NCBI RefSeq assembly: GCF_019059575.1
Contig: NW_024881519.1
Span: 1,240,001-1,304,000, forward strand
Source of the DNA: Amphibalanus amphitrite
Taxonomy: Eukaryota; Arthropoda; Thecostraca; Balanomorpha; Balanidae
DNA length: 64,000 nucleotides
Direction: 5' to 3'
Part shown: in pieces, positions 10,288 through 19,842 of the stretch
How the letters are laid out: the number at the start of each line of letters is the position of its first letter
Numbering within the stretch: position 1 is the stretch's first letter
Notes under the pieces: generated by a model
Told to the model about the DNA's origin: nothing
Databases searched by the model: none
The model's input: the letters and a program-made list of their open reading frames with translations, nothing else
Made by a program: the position numbers and the translations under genes

Positions 10288-10908
10288 GTAGCGGACCCGA
10301 CGCACCCCGGCAGAGCAGCGCCCGTGCCAGTGGTGCGCCGCACCGACCGACCGCCCACCGCAGCCCCCGCACCCGACGCCGACCCGAGCACCCCGCCCGC
10401 AGCGCCATCCCCCACAGACAGCCGCTCAGTGCGCTTCGCAAGCTGCCCGCCAGATGACAGCACCCGACCCCGCTCACTCACCGGATCACCGCCCTCTGTC
10501 GCCACCGGCGCCGCCGCCGATACCGGTGAGGCGACCGCTGACGTCACCGTCACGTGCAGGTCGCCGCTCTCTCCCGTCCCACCGCCGGAGCCGGGGAGTC
10601 AATCGCTGACGTCATCATCAGAGGCGGCACCAGTCTCCCCGGGACTCCGGCAGATCAGGAGACTCATCGCGTCCCTCGCTGCCGGCGCCCACTCCAGACT
10701 CCACCCCGAGCGGCGGTGAGAGCTGAACCAGCTGAACTGGCGCCTCCAGAGCGCAATCCAGAAGCGACGACCCGCCCCGCCGCCCGCTGGAGGAAGCACC
10801 AACGGAGACGGGAGCCGTCGGGAGGCACCGAACCCCTCCCCGTGCCTCGGCGCAGAGGTTCCGGATCGGAACCGTGACGAGCGGGGCTGAGGACTCTCGC
10901 AGGGCTGC
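10288..10908 (-). pseudogene. LINE ORF1 C-terminal tail, frame-broken
   Basis: GC-rich DNA continuing ORF1. Minus-strand frames show Ser/Pro-rich stretches such as ETEMSSPARVLSPARHGSDP, but no single frame runs through. The part next to 10,288 stays open across the removed 6,209-10,282 insertion. I treat it as the decayed low-complexity tail of ORF1. Confidence 0.45.
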
Positions 10909-11793
10909 TCATCTCGGTCTCCAACACATCGCCCGAAGCAGATGTCGAGGGCAGCATCTCTCGCGCATGCTCTCGCTGCTCTCGCCTTGCCGCTGTGACC
11001 GGTTGCCTTGCCCTTCACCTTCCGGCAGCTGGGCGTGCCTCCGCGCGCGGCGGCCGGGCGCGCCAGCTCCGGCCAGCTGGCGCACCGCTTCTGGGTCGGC
11101 GATGCGGATCGGGGCCGAGTCACGTGACCGGCACACGAGAATATCACCGGACCGGGTGAACACAGAACAGATTAGCCCCTCTCTCTTCAGCTGTAGGAGA
11201 TCGGCGAAAATTGCCTGCCGACGAGGAGTCAGCGACTTGGCAATAAACAGTCCGGAGCCCCTCAGCTTCGACTTGGTCCTGAATAGAATGTCGCGGTCGG
11301 AGCCAGGTCCGGCTGAGGTGAACTCTATTAAGATCTTTCCGTTCTTCAACCGGATCATAGCCTTCACCTGTGAGCTATCCAAGGTGTGCTTCAGATGATG
11401 TTGCACCAGCGACCGGATCAGACTGGCGGCGTCCTCTCGGCGAGTCTGCGCCTGCAGCGTCGGCCCCGAGAAAACGAGACAGGTCAGTCGTTTCTGCTGC
11501 TGCTGCTGGTCCTCACCGAGCTCCAGCTGCTGGAGACGGTGCCTTAACTCCGCCGTCTCCTTCCGCAGCTGGATGATGTCCGTGTCCGCCGATCGCTGTC
11601 GCTCAGATACCGCGCTGAGTGAGTCCATGGCGAACGACAGGGACTCCTCCAGTGCAGCGAGTCGCCTGTCGTTTGAGTCCTTTATCTCCTTTACGCATTT
11701 CGCGTTCTCACTCACGATAAACTCCTTGAGTTCTGAGCACAAATCACGCTGTCCCTCCTGTGACGGGGAGCACACTTTCCGCTTCTTCGTCAT
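10909..11793 (-). CDS. LINE ORF1-like nucleic-acid-binding protein
   Basis: 294 codons from ATG. Residues 1-90 are charged with heptad-like leucines (ELKEFIVSENAKC, LAALEESLSFAMD, ETAELRHRLQQLELG), predicting a coiled coil for trimerisation. A glutamine run (QQQQQ) follows. Then comes a compact alpha/beta region: KRLTCLVFSGPTL, REDAASLIRSLVQHHL, KAMIRLKNGKILIEF, RDILFRTKSKLRGSGLFIAK and GDILVCRSRDSAPIRI. Coiled coil plus RNA-binding fold plus basic tail is the L1-type ORF1 plan: it coats LINE RNA. The last 50 residues turn arginine-rich and may be frameshifted. It lies upstream of ORF2 on the same strand. It may be an unrelated LINE's ORF1, but order and orientation favour one element. Confidence 0.72.
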   Translation of the reverse strand: MTKKRKVCSPSQEGQRDLCSELKEFIVSENAKCVKEIKDSNDRRLAALEESLSFAMDSLSAVSERQRSADTDIIQLRKETAELRHRLQQLELGEDQQQQQKRLTCLVFSGPTLQAQTRREDAASLIRSLVQHHLKHTLDSSQVKAMIRLKNGKILIEFTSAGPGSDRDILFRTKSKLRGSGLFIAKSLTPRRQAIFADLLQLKREGLICSVFTRSGDILVCRSRDSAPIRIADPEAVRQLAGAGAPGRRARRHAQLPEGEGQGNRSQRQGESSESMRERCCPRHLLRAMCWRPR

Positions 11794-11890
11794 AGCTCGG
11801 CTATACGCAGGCGCTCACTGTTACACTTAGCCAGCCAGGTACGCTCGCACCGACAGCCGCGCGCGCGGAGCGCCACCCCTCGCGCCCGAC

Positions 11891-13440
11891 CCGGCCAAGG
11901 TCAACCGGCCAATTGATTTTTTAAGTTGAAGTTAGCTTCTGAGGTAAGGCCACTTTCAGGTCAAAAAAGGTCAAATTTTTAAGCTAATATTTTTTAACAA
12001 AAAAGTGTCAATCGGATGCAATTCGAGATCAGGAACACGATAGTGCTATTTATATTGGTGTTCAATGTCAAATACGTACTGAAAAAATTATTTGAAATTT
12101 TATAATTGTGAACTTTTTGCTATAATGCGTATAGCTTGGCCATTTTTGAAGATATTTGGCTTAAACTTGCTAGAGTAGGTCATAAGCATGTGTTCTATCA
12201 CATATCTTCCGTTTTTTCGAAAAGTCAAAAAGTTTTTTTAATAAGTATAAAAATATAAATTTTGAATTTCATTATATACAATCATAGATAACAGTAGAAC
12301 TGGATTTGACAAGAGGGTCATTCCACGTCAAATCGATCACGAATGTACCCGACCCCCTTCGATTTGGATGAAATTTGGTAGGCTCTTAGCACCTGTGAAA
12401 ACAAATACATCCTACAAGTCTTAGACCTGGGTAACCTCTAGGGTCAAAGTTATAGGTCATCAAAGGTCAACGATTTTTGCCGACATTGCAGGTTTGAAAT
12501 GCCCATTGTTCTGTAATTAAGAGTGCGGAGAAGCTGTGATAAGCCCCATTAGAGAGGCAATTGATCCAGGTTTTATAAATAATTTTATATTTGTCGATGA
12601 CCTTTCAACGACCTTTGACCTGACTAGGTCAAACTGAGTATTTTTTAATTTGACCATGTTCTGTACCTCGGATGCTGACGAAAATTTAGCATAGGATGTA
12701 TCATAGTATCGACAATAGTTAAGTGGCGTAAATTTTTTTGGGGGGAAATTGTTATTTAAAAAGAAATAAATCCTTACATAAAGTCATGTGCCGTATACGT
12801 TGCCCTGAGGCTATTTGACGAATCGTGGCTAGTTTCGTGCTTCTTGTTAGCCCGATTGGGCTAAAACTTGGTATGCGGAATACCCTGTTGGTGTGCAGCA
12901 CATCAGTGTATTACAAAATGCTTGATTCATAGGTCAAAGGTCATCACCATCTAATACCATCTAAATACCATCTATACCATCTAAGACGTCATACCATCTA
13001 AATTTTCTGCATACGAGATTTATCCAGTGTTTATCGAAAGAAAATTCATCTGATGTTGTTAATCCATGAAACTGATTAAATACTACCAGCCGTCTACCGG
13101 GACTACTTGAATTTCATGTGAGGTCATTCTATATATTTTTTTTTAATTCTTAACCCTCCCCGGCCAAGGGGGGGGGGGGGCGGGTGCCGCCCCCGATAGG
13201 TTTTTCACGATAGCTCCGAACACGCCGGCGATAGAGCTGACACTTGGCATACCTGACCTTTGATTCAAGCCGGATCTTTTGAAACCAACCGCATTTTCGG
13301 GTCAGGTCAAGTCACTGACCTATGACGTCATAAGTGAACCTCTGCACGGTCTTCAGATGTCGCAACTTCGCAACGCCCTCACTGCCAGAGGAGCTTTCAC
13401 AGGGAACTGAAACTTGCAGGACTTAGTATCCATTATGAGT
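11891..13440. other. Unassigned AT-rich repeat sequence with AGGTCA words
   Basis: No gene. About 12,279-12,313 matches, inverted, 31,527-31,563. A TTAACCCTCCCCGGCC word at about 13,149, followed by a G-run/GGGTGCC/C-run hairpin, looks like the left end of another TTAA element whose right end is not seen. About 13,305-13,440 resembles 57,035-57,200. A TACCATCTA direct repeat occurs several times near 12,950-13,010. Confidence 0.5.
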
Positions 13441-14606
13441 GTCACAACTTGTATATCTCGGATTTTTCTCGGGCCCTCTAGTGGCCCCCATGGGCCGTCT
13501 GGGTACCTGAAAGGGCCCTCTGTTTTCTCTCCAGGGGCCCTTTTTTACCTCAAAAGGTCCTCTTTTACTTCAGATGGCCGTATGCTGGTCTAATACATGA
13601 GGCCCCTGGTGGCCTAAAATAGCCCTTATAAGCCACATCATCTAAGGTGACACCCTGTTTGCCTTAGAAAAGAGGTCCCTTCGGGTGCCTGAGAGGCCCT
13701 GTTTGTGTCCCAAAGGGCCCTTTGTTGGCTTCATAAGGCCTCTAGTTGGCCTAAAAGTCCTCTGATTGTCCTAAAGGGCCCTCTGTTCGCCTCAGAGGGC
13801 CAGCTTTTTCCTCAGAGTGCCTGATGACCTCATAGAGCCCATAGTGGCCTGACATAGCCTTCATATCAGCTCAGAGGGCCCTCTGTTGCAAGGCTCAAGT
13901 GGCCTTCTCAGAGGGCTCCGACTGCCCTGTGACTGACATTTGTCCACTCTTATCCCCCTTTTGGGTGACCTATTTCCCCCTCTGACACCCAAGCCAAAAT
14001 ACAATTTTGGGACACTGACTCCGAGGGCCAGTTGATTTTCAGAGGGCCCTCTTTGAGGTGGATGTGAGGGACTTCTGGTGGCTTCAGACTTCAGAGGACC
14101 ATATTTTGGCATCAGAGGGCGCCTCTCTGTGGCATCTCAGAGGGCCCTCATAGGCCTCAAATGGCCCTATTACATCTCAGAGAGCTGTCTTTGACCTCAG
14201 AGGGATCTTTTTTACTTCTTTGTGGTGTCTAATAGGGCCCTCTGGCCTTTGTTCGCCTCCAGAGGCCCAAGGGGTCCTCCGATGACTTCCAAGGACCCTC
14301 TTTGATCTCAGAGGCCCTGATGACCTCATAGGGCTCATGGTGGTCTGACATAGCCTGATACCACCTCAGAAGGCCCTCCAGTGGCCTCAGAGGGCACTTT
14401 GTGGCCATTGAAGGCCCTTCATTTGCCTTAGAGGGCCCTCTTTGATCTCTTTGATCTGTTCGATCTCAGAGGGCCCTCTTTGAGGTGGCTGAGAGGGCCC
14501 TTTGTTCACCTCAGAGGGCCCTCTGGTGACCTCCAGGGACCATCTTTGATCTAAGAGGGCCGTCTGGTGTCCTCATAGGATACCTTGTGGCCTGAAATTG
14601 ACCTTT
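13441..14606. repeat. Degenerate AGAGGGCCCTCT minisatellite, left block
   Basis: Words such as CAGAGGGCCCTCTTTGA and TGGCCTCAGAGGGCC recur at irregular 20-45 bp spacing, each with a GGGCCC palindrome core. It is the older, diverged part of the array that continues at 19,843-20,470. The gypsy element 14,611-19,838 splits them. Confidence 0.8.
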
Positions 14607-14610
14607 GTAC

Positions 14611-14801
14611 TGTTGCGTTCACTCACCGAGCACTCGTCGATAACTGCCGCGTCCGTGCGGCGCTGGCCCGCGCGGAGCGGGACGGGGTCGTGACCTCCAG
14701 TGCCCCGGGGCAAGGTCAGCTGGCGGTCGGACGATCGTCCGGTCACGCGCAGGGGCGGTCGCGCGCGCACAGTGAGGGGAGGCCGAAGTGTGACCGCCAC
14801 A
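14611..14801 (-). repeat. 3' LTR
   Basis: 191 bp, identical to 19,648-19,838. It is GC-rich and short for a gypsy LTR. The left flank is the TSD GTAC. Confidence 0.97.
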
Positions 14802-14802
14802 C

Positions 14803-14819
14803 ACCTCCCTCCCCACTTC
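14803..14819 (-). other. Polypurine tract
   Basis: On the minus strand GGAAGTGGGGAGGGAGG lies 1-2 bp before the 3' LTR and directly after the pol stop. This is the expected place for plus-strand DNA priming. Confidence 0.88.
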
Positions 14820-14822
14820 CAG

Positions 14823-17800
14823 CTACATCTTCGTGTAGGTGAGCCGATCAGGCTCGTTGCGGTTTCGCAGCGGGTAGCGGTTCAGCTGCGGCGGGGAGCA
14901 GGTCTCAGATTCAGCAGGCTCCTCGGTGGGCTCATCCTCAGCAGCCCTCGGTCCGTGAGAACCGTCCGGTACCGCGCCATGACGCAGGTCTTCCACGGCC
15001 AGGTCCACGAACGAGTCCAGGCGGGTCTCGTCAGCCCGACGTGCAGGCGCCGGCGCCGGCAGGACGGGGGCCGGAGTGCCGGCGTCCGAGCTGCAGTCCT
15101 CAGAGAGCAGTCGGTCAGGCCTCACTGGACAGGCACGCAGGCGGTCGTGGTGCACGATCATAGACCGCCTCCTGCCGTCTACTTCCCTCACTCGGTAGGT
15201 CACTTCGCTCTTCAACTGGAGAACCTCGAACGGTCCTATCCACTTGTTGGACAGCTTCGGACTGACGCCTACCTTCCTGTTCAGGTTTGACACCATGACG
15301 AGGTCCCCCGGAGCATGCTGACTGAACCTGACGGTCTGTTTCTGTCTATAGGCGCGCCTGCTGGACTCCACCCTCTCCTTCACCTCATGGCGCAGCTCGT
15401 CCAGTTCTTGGAGGCGTGATGCTATCTGGCTGTCATCTCGGGCGCGACCTGCCGCGAGATCTGTTGGAGTCGTGGCCTCATAGCCGAGCAGCAGCATATG
15501 TGGAGTCTGTCCCGTTGTTTCATGTACGCTTGTCCGGTAAGCCGCCATGACCTCCGGGAGCCGTGCATCCCAGTCAGCGTGATTTGTCGACACGTAGGAC
15601 CGGAGCATGTTGCCGAGTGTTCTCATGAACCGTTCCGCTTGCGGGTTTCCTTGTGGATGATGGGGAGTTGTCCGACTTTTCTGGATGCCGAACCTTGCAC
15701 ACAGCATGCGGAAGAGCTCAGACTCAAACTGCTTCCCTTGGTCTGAGTGGATCTGACGCATGGCGCCGAAGCGACAGATGATCTCATCCATGAGGACCTT
15801 GCACACGCTCTCGGCGTCCTGACGCTCCATCGGGAACGCTTCCGTCCACTTCGTTGCCTGATCTGTGACAATGAGTATGTACTTGTTACCCCTCCGACTG
15901 GGCGAGAATGGTCCGCAGATGTCAACTGACACGAAGTCCCACGGCCGCAGCGGAACAGGCAACGGCTGATGTGGGGCCTTGTCGCGCTGGTCTGGCTGCT
16001 TCACCTGGAGACACACCTGACAGGAACGGCACCAGTCGGAGACATCCACAGTCATCGTGACCCAGAAGAACCGGTCTCTTACCCTTTCCAGAGTGCGCCT
16101 CCCTCCTTGATGGCCAGACATGGGGTCGTCATGCGCCAGCCTCAGCACAGCCGGCACCAGGTGTGCCGGCACGACAACTTGCTCGCGCTCTCGGCCGCGG
16201 CACCTGTATCTGTTGATCAGTAGTCCGGCTTCGATCTTCAACGCGTCTCTTCTCCTCCAAAGCCGTCGTGCTCCTTCCGGAGCGGTCTGGGCGAGCCTGC
16301 CGATCGCGATGCCGTCCTTGACACAGCGCAGAGCCTCGTCCCGCTCCTGCTCCTCCGGTGTCACCAGAGCCGTGTCTGTCAGACGCACGGCGCTGACCGG
16401 CGCACGGGACAGCGCGTCGGCATGGGGAATGGACTTCCCGGCGACGTGTTGGATGTCGAGCTCGAACTCAGACAGCTTCAGAGCCCACCTGGCGAGACGT
16501 CCCTTCAGCTTGTTGGAGGTGGCGAGAGCCAGCAGTGGGTTGTGATCCGTTCTGAGCACGCAACGCCTCCCGTAGATGTAGACCCTGAAGTGTTCCACGG
16601 CCCAGACCAGTCCAAGACACTCCTTCTCCGTGGTCGAGTAGTTACGTTCGGCCTTTGCCAACACTCGGCTGGCAAACGCGACGGGCCGGCCATTCTGAGA
16701 CAGGATCGCGGAGATCCCAACATCGGAGGCATCAGTCGTCAGCTCGAAGTCGCTGTCCATCTTGGGATACGCCAGGACTGGCGCAGTCACCAGAACGCCT
16801 CTCAGTTGTTGGAACGCACTGTCACACTCTGTAGTCCATCTGAAGCCGTTCTTGAAAGTACGGTCTGCCTTCCTCTCCAACAGTCTCAGCAGCGGCTTGG
16901 CCATGTCGGCGTACTTGGGACAGAAGCGCCGATAGTAGGATGTCAGACCGATGAACCTCTGAAGCTCCTCGTGCGATGCTGGCGTCGGGTAGTCGCTTAC
17001 GGCCTTGAGCTTGTCTGGATCAGGGCGGATGCCGTCCTGGGTCACGAGGTACCCCAGGTAGCGTACCTCCTTCTTGGCGAAACTACACTTCCCCAGCTTC
17101 AAGAGCAGATTGGCGTCCGCGAATCTCCCCAGGATGTCGTCCAGTCGTTTCAGGTGCGTGTCGAAGTCCTTCGACCATAGGATGACATCGTCCACGTACG
17201 ACAGGGTGTATAGCCAGTTCGAGTCCGCCAGAAGCATCTGGAGCGCCATCTGCAGCGTTGCGCCTGAGTTCTTCTGCCCCATGGGCATCCTCAGCCACTC
17301 GTAATGGCCGCTGTGGGTCGAGAACGCTGTCTTCTCGATGTCACGCTCGTCCATCTTGAACTGCCAGTATCCGCTGGCCAGGTCCAGTGTGGTGAAGAAG
17401 CTGTTGTTCTGCAGACAGTCCAGGGCGTCGTCGATCCGGACCAGCGGGTGTGCGTCGAACTCGGTCACTTTGTTGAGGCCTCGGTAGTCGATGGTGAGCC
17501 GACTGCTACCGTCCTTCTTCTTGCACATGACGACGGGCGCGCTCCACGGGCTGTGGCTTCTGCGGATGAGTCCTTTCCGCATTAGGTCCTCACAGAACTC
17601 TTCGGTCTTCCGTCGGGTCTCCCAGTCGGTTCTGCGCGGGGGTATCCGGATGGGCAGCTGATGCTGGTCCTTCAGACGTATGCGGTGCTTCACAAGGTCG
17701 CACATACCGACCTCTCCCCGTACGGAGAACGCGCCGTTGCGTCGCAGCAGGACCGCCGCCAGGGCACGGCGCTGCTCGTCCGTCACATCCGACTCGGCGA

Positions 17801-18479
17801 CCTTGCTGTGGACCATGTCTTCCAGCTGTCGCTCTCTTGCCTCCCTTTCCTCCCGGCTGAGATCGCTCAGCGGCGAGGCACGCACTGTCGGCGGATCCGC
17901 GTAGCCGACACATCGGGCGACAGTGCACGACTTGTACAACTTCACTGCACTTCGACCCGGGTTACACAGCCGCAACTGAACAGCGCTGTCTGTCCTGATG
18001 ACGTCCACAGAGCTCGAGACGCAGAGGCTGTTCCCGTAGCGTCGTGTGAACTTGCTGTCCTCGACCAAGGTGATGTGCTGCCCGGGTGCACATGCAGTGT
18101 CGGCCCGCACTCTGCCCGCCAGCAGAACCTCAGACGCCGCGGGGATGGTGACGTCCGCGGTGAGCTCGACTGGGTGTCCGTCGATAGCCGGTGCACCGGC
18201 CGCGGCTGGGCCGCCAGCGTCACGGCTCTCCATAGCCGCAACTGCAGCTGGGCCGCCGGGTACCACCGCCCTCTCGCCGAGGCTGCGTCCGCCGGTCACA
18301 CGCCTGTCGGCCGTAGAGTTCTCCGTCAGTCGCATAGTCATGTGCACGAAGTCGAGCGCCACCTCGCCATACAGGGACAAGAAGTCATTGCCGAGGACGC
18401 ATTCGGTGTTCACACTGTCAACAATCAGTACCGTGTGACGCCGCGGCGGCAGGTGACCCACACTCGACGGTTGCATCAA
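14823..18479 (-). CDS. pol: Gypsy Pol: protease end, RT, RNase H, integrase
   Basis: 1,218 open codons; the first is TTG, so this frame is not an independent start. Residues 15-45 are the end of protease (TVLIVDSV...VLGNDFL). RT spans about 275-495: LTIDYRGLNK, TTLDLASGYWQF (catalytic D366), PMGQKNSGATLQ and YVDD at 429-431 region. RNase H: TTDAS, STTEKE and RTDHNPL near 581-650. Integrase: zinc-binding H783...H790...C817/C820/C823, then catalytic D853 (VDICGPF), D913 (HSDQGKQF) and E949 (PQGNPQAERF). A GPF-type module follows (KLSNKWIGPFEVLQL), then an acidic tail. All catalytic residues are present. It is expressed after gag by frameshifting. Confidence 0.96.
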   Translation of the reverse strand: MMQPSSVGHLPPRRHTVLIVDSVNTECVLGNDFLSLYGEVALDFVHMTMRLTENSTADRRVTGGRSLGERAVVPGGPAAVAAMESRDAGGPAAAGAPAIDGHPVELTADVTIPAASEVLLAGRVRADTACAPGQHITLVEDSKFTRRYGNSLCVSSSVDVIRTDSAVQLRLCNPGRSAVKLYKSCTVARCVGYADPPTVRASPLSDLSREEREARERQLEDMVHSKVAESDVTDEQRRALAAVLLRRNGAFSVRGEVGMCDLVKHRIRLKDQHQLPIRIPPRRTDWETRRKTEEFCEDLMRKGLIRRSHSPWSAPVVMCKKKDGSSRLTIDYRGLNKVTEFDAHPLVRIDDALDCLQNNSFFTTLDLASGYWQFKMDERDIEKTAFSTHSGHYEWLRMPMGQKNSGATLQMALQMLLADSNWLYTLSYVDDVILWSKDFDTHLKRLDDILGRFADANLLLKLGKCSFAKKEVRYLGYLVTQDGIRPDPDKLKAVSDYPTPASHEELQRFIGLTSYYRRFCPKYADMAKPLLRLLERKADRTFKNGFRWTTECDSAFQQLRGVLVTAPVLAYPKMDSDFELTTDASDVGISAILSQNGRPVAFASRVLAKAERNYSTTEKECLGLVWAVEHFRVYIYGRRCVLRTDHNPLLALATSNKLKGRLARWALKLSEFELDIQHVAGKSIPHADALSRAPVSAVRLTDTALVTPEEQERDEALRCVKDGIAIGRLAQTAPEGARRLWRRRDALKIEAGLLINRYRCRGREREQVVVPAHLVPAVLRLAHDDPMSGHQGGRRTLERVRDRFFWVTMTVDVSDWCRSCQVCLQVKQPDQRDKAPHQPLPVPLRPWDFVSVDICGPFSPSRRGNKYILIVTDQATKWTEAFPMERQDAESVCKVLMDEIICRFGAMRQIHSDQGKQFESELFRMLCARFGIQKSRTTPHHPQGNPQAERFMRTLGNMLRSYVSTNHADWDARLPEVMAAYRTSVHETTGQTPHMLLLGYEATTPTDLAAGRARDDSQIASRLQELDELRHEVKERVESSRRAYRQKQTVRFSQHAPGDLVMVSNLNRKVGVSPKLSNKWIGPFEVLQLKSEVTYRVREVDGRRRSMIVHHDRLRACPVRPDRLLSEDCSSDAGTPAPVLPAPAPARRADETRLDSFVDLAVEDLRHGAVPDGSHGPRAAEDEPTEEPAESETCSPPQLNRYPLRNRNEPDRLTYTKM

Positions 18480-18741
18480 CAGTCCCCCTCACCTTCAACG
18501 GCGTGCCATCAATAGTCACCGGTGCCGATGCAGGGTGCACGAGGGGTCGGAACGCTTTGCACCCTACCGCCGGGCAGCTGCTGGTGACGAACGTGACGTC
18601 ACTGCCAGTGTCAGCAAGCCACGTGACGCGGACGCCGTCGATGGCGCCCCGGATCAGCGGAGTCGTCCGAGCCACCCTAGAAGAGGCTACTACAGCGGGG
18701 ACCGAGGAGCGGCGGCTCACATCCTCCTCGGTCCGTTCCCG
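18445..18741 (-). CDS. Gypsy protease, N-terminal part, with +1 frame break
   Basis: A retropepsin with catalytic WLADTGSDVTF. It has no proper ATG and lies in the -1 frame relative to gag. It stays open from the slippery site at 18,741-18,747 through VRGTVDATVE. The second half of the fold (HTVLIVDSV...LGND) is in the pol frame, one base further on. One extra base therefore lies between about 18,445 and 18,480, inactivating this copy, or it is a sequencing/assembly error. The out-of-frame tail runs to a stop at 18,418. Confidence 0.85.
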
Positions 18742-19616
18742 TTTCCCGACCGCCGGTCTGCTGGGCGTTGGTACGGACAGTCAGAGCGCCAGTGGGAGAG
18801 TTCACCGCAGTTGAAGCAGCCCTCCTCCCTCCGACGGCTCGGTGTTCGGCGCCTGTTGGACGAACGGGACGAGCGGTTGTAGTCGCGGCTGGGACGGAAT
18901 ACGCGACATGCCTGCATCTGCTCCTCCAGCATCTGGATCTTGTCGGACAGCGCCGACAGCACCGAAGTCTCGCTGGGCTGAGGTTGAGAGCCGGTACTCC
19001 ACGCGTCCGACTGTTCTCCTCTCGGGGCACCATGGACGGCCCCCACAGATGCGCCGCCTCCCGTTGACGTCTCGATCTGCTCCAGCTTTCTCGCCTCCAG
19101 GAGAACCGTCTCTGTCGACCACGTTGGTTGGTAGAACGAAAGTATGTGTTTCCTCGACTTTTCTCCGATGCCCATCAGAAACCGATCCTTCACCAGCCGC
19201 TGGCGGTATGTGGCGTCCTCCCACTCGGGGTAGGCGCGAGCACACAACGTTTCCAGATCGTACAGGAACGTCGCCAGTGATTCGCCGGGCCTGCGAATAC
19301 GCTGATGAAACTCCAGCGCGTACTGAACAGCGAGTCCGGGAGAGTCAAACTCGGCATTCAACTTCTCGCACAGTTTCTTCCAGCTGTTCCTGTCGCCGTC
19401 GGAGAGGCGCATCGCGAAGTCGAATGCCCGACCGGTGATCGCCGGGAGCGCCATCACCGCCGTAGTTTCGTCACTGAAATCGCTGGAGGCCTTCTGTTCC
19501 GGTTTTGAACTGTCCCAGTTGCAAGCACGGGCAATCACTTCTATCTTGCTGATCCACGTTTTTACATTACCACTGCCGTCAAATTCCGGTAAACGGTAAT
19601 TCTTCGCCATAGCCAT
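18717..19616 (-). CDS. gag: Gypsy Gag with CCHC zinc knuckle
   Basis: The structural capsid/nucleocapsid protein, about 299 residues from the first ATG (19,614-19,616). The frame also extends upstream to a GTG inside the primer-binding site, which I reject as a start. N-terminal NYRLPEFDGSGNVKTWISKI, then WKKLCEKLNAEFDSPG and EFHQRIRRPGESLATFLYDL are typical gypsy capsid strings. Near the C-terminus is a single knuckle, CFNCGELSHWRSDC (CX2CX4HX4C), in a basic Arg/Ser-rich stretch. The stop TGA (18,717-18,719) lies 22 nt past a slippery heptamer. Confidence 0.93.
   Translation of the reverse strand: MAMAKNYRLPEFDGSGNVKTWISKIEVIARACNWDSSKPEQKASSDFSDETTAVMALPAITGRAFDFAMRLSDGDRNSWKKLCEKLNAEFDSPGLAVQYALEFHQRIRRPGESLATFLYDLETLCARAYPEWEDATYRQRLVKDRFLMGIGEKSRKHILSFYQPTWSTETVLLEARKLEQIETSTGGGASVGAVHGAPRGEQSDAWSTGSQPQPSETSVLSALSDKIQMLEEQMQACRVFRPSRDYNRSSRSSNRRRTPSRRREEGCFNCGELSHWRSDCPYQRPADRRSGNGNGPRRM
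18741..18747 (-). promoter_or_regulatory. -1 ribosomal frameshift site GGGAAAC
   Basis: In the gag frame it reads G GGA AAC, the X XXY YYZ form. A -1 slip here joins gag to the protease frame, which is open from this point. It precedes the gag stop by about 22 nt. The downstream region is GC-rich and could fold. The site is seen; its use is inferred. Confidence 0.8.
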
Positions 19617-19633
19617 GGCTCCGTTGCAGTTTT

Positions 19634-19645
19634 CCGCTGCCACCA
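19634..19645 (-). other. Primer-binding site candidate
   Basis: On the minus strand TGGTGGCAGCGG starts 2 nt after the 5' LTR. It has the TGG start expected for pairing with a tRNA CCA end. I cannot name the tRNA. Confidence 0.75.
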
Positions 19646-19647
19646 CG

Positions 19648-19838
19648 TGTTGCGTTCACTCACCGAGCACTCGTCGATAACTGCCGCGTCCGTGCGGCGC
19701 TGGCCCGCGCGGAGCGGGACGGGGTCGTGACCTCCAGTGCCCCGGGGCAAGGTCAGCTGGCGGTCGGACGATCGTCCGGTCACGCGCAGGGGCGGTCGCG
19801 CGCGCACAGTGAGGGGAGGCCGAAGTGTGACCGCCACA
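19648..19838 (-). repeat. 5' LTR
   Basis: 191 bp, identical to the 3' LTR. The right flank is the TSD GTAC (19,839-19,842). Confidence 0.97.
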
Positions 19839-19842
19839 GTAC

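Larger units (their letters stand above)
2070..11890 (-). mobile_element. L1/Tx1-like LINE (ORF1 + ORF2), interrupted by two DNA transposons
   Basis: Read on the minus strand, the order is a GC-rich 5' region, ORF1 (11,793 down to about 10,288, tail 6,203-6,149), a GC-rich spacer, and ORF2 from ATG at 5,507-5,509 (endonuclease, reverse transcriptase, C-terminal domain). A 4,074-bp element (6,209-10,282) with a 5-bp TSD sits in the ORF1 tail. An 888-bp TTAA element (4,470-5,357) sits in the endonuclease. ORF2 has frameshifts and lacks the palm segment with the catalytic YADD box, so the copy is dead. The 3' end is truncated near 2,050 and no poly(A) is seen. Joining ORF1 and ORF2 into one element is inference from order, strand and the clean TSD. 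Confidence 0.75.
14611..19838 (-). mobile_element. Young Ty3/gypsy LTR retrotransposon, 5,228 bp
   Basis: Two 191-bp LTRs (14,611-14,801 and 19,648-19,838) are identical by eye, start TG and end CA, and are flanked by the 4-bp TSD GTAC (14,607-14,610 and 19,839-19,842). On the minus strand the order is 5' LTR, primer-binding site, gag, protease, RT, RNase H, integrase, polypurine tract, 3' LTR. No envelope gene is seen. Identical LTRs mean very recent insertion. The only visible lesion is a +1 frame break inside protease. The target is the GGGCCC minisatellite. Confidence 0.97.

Noticed and set aside
10257..10877. Pro/Ala/Arg-rich plus-strand frames up to 131 codons
   Set aside because: Composition-driven; antisense to the LINE ORF1 tail.
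14770..14782. CACAGTG inside the gypsy LTRs as an RSS-like end
   Set aside because: It lies within both identical LTRs with no inverted partner; chance occurrence.
16422..18515. Plus-strand frames of 252 and 284 codons
   Set aside because: Antisense shadows of the gypsy pol gene in GC-rich DNA.
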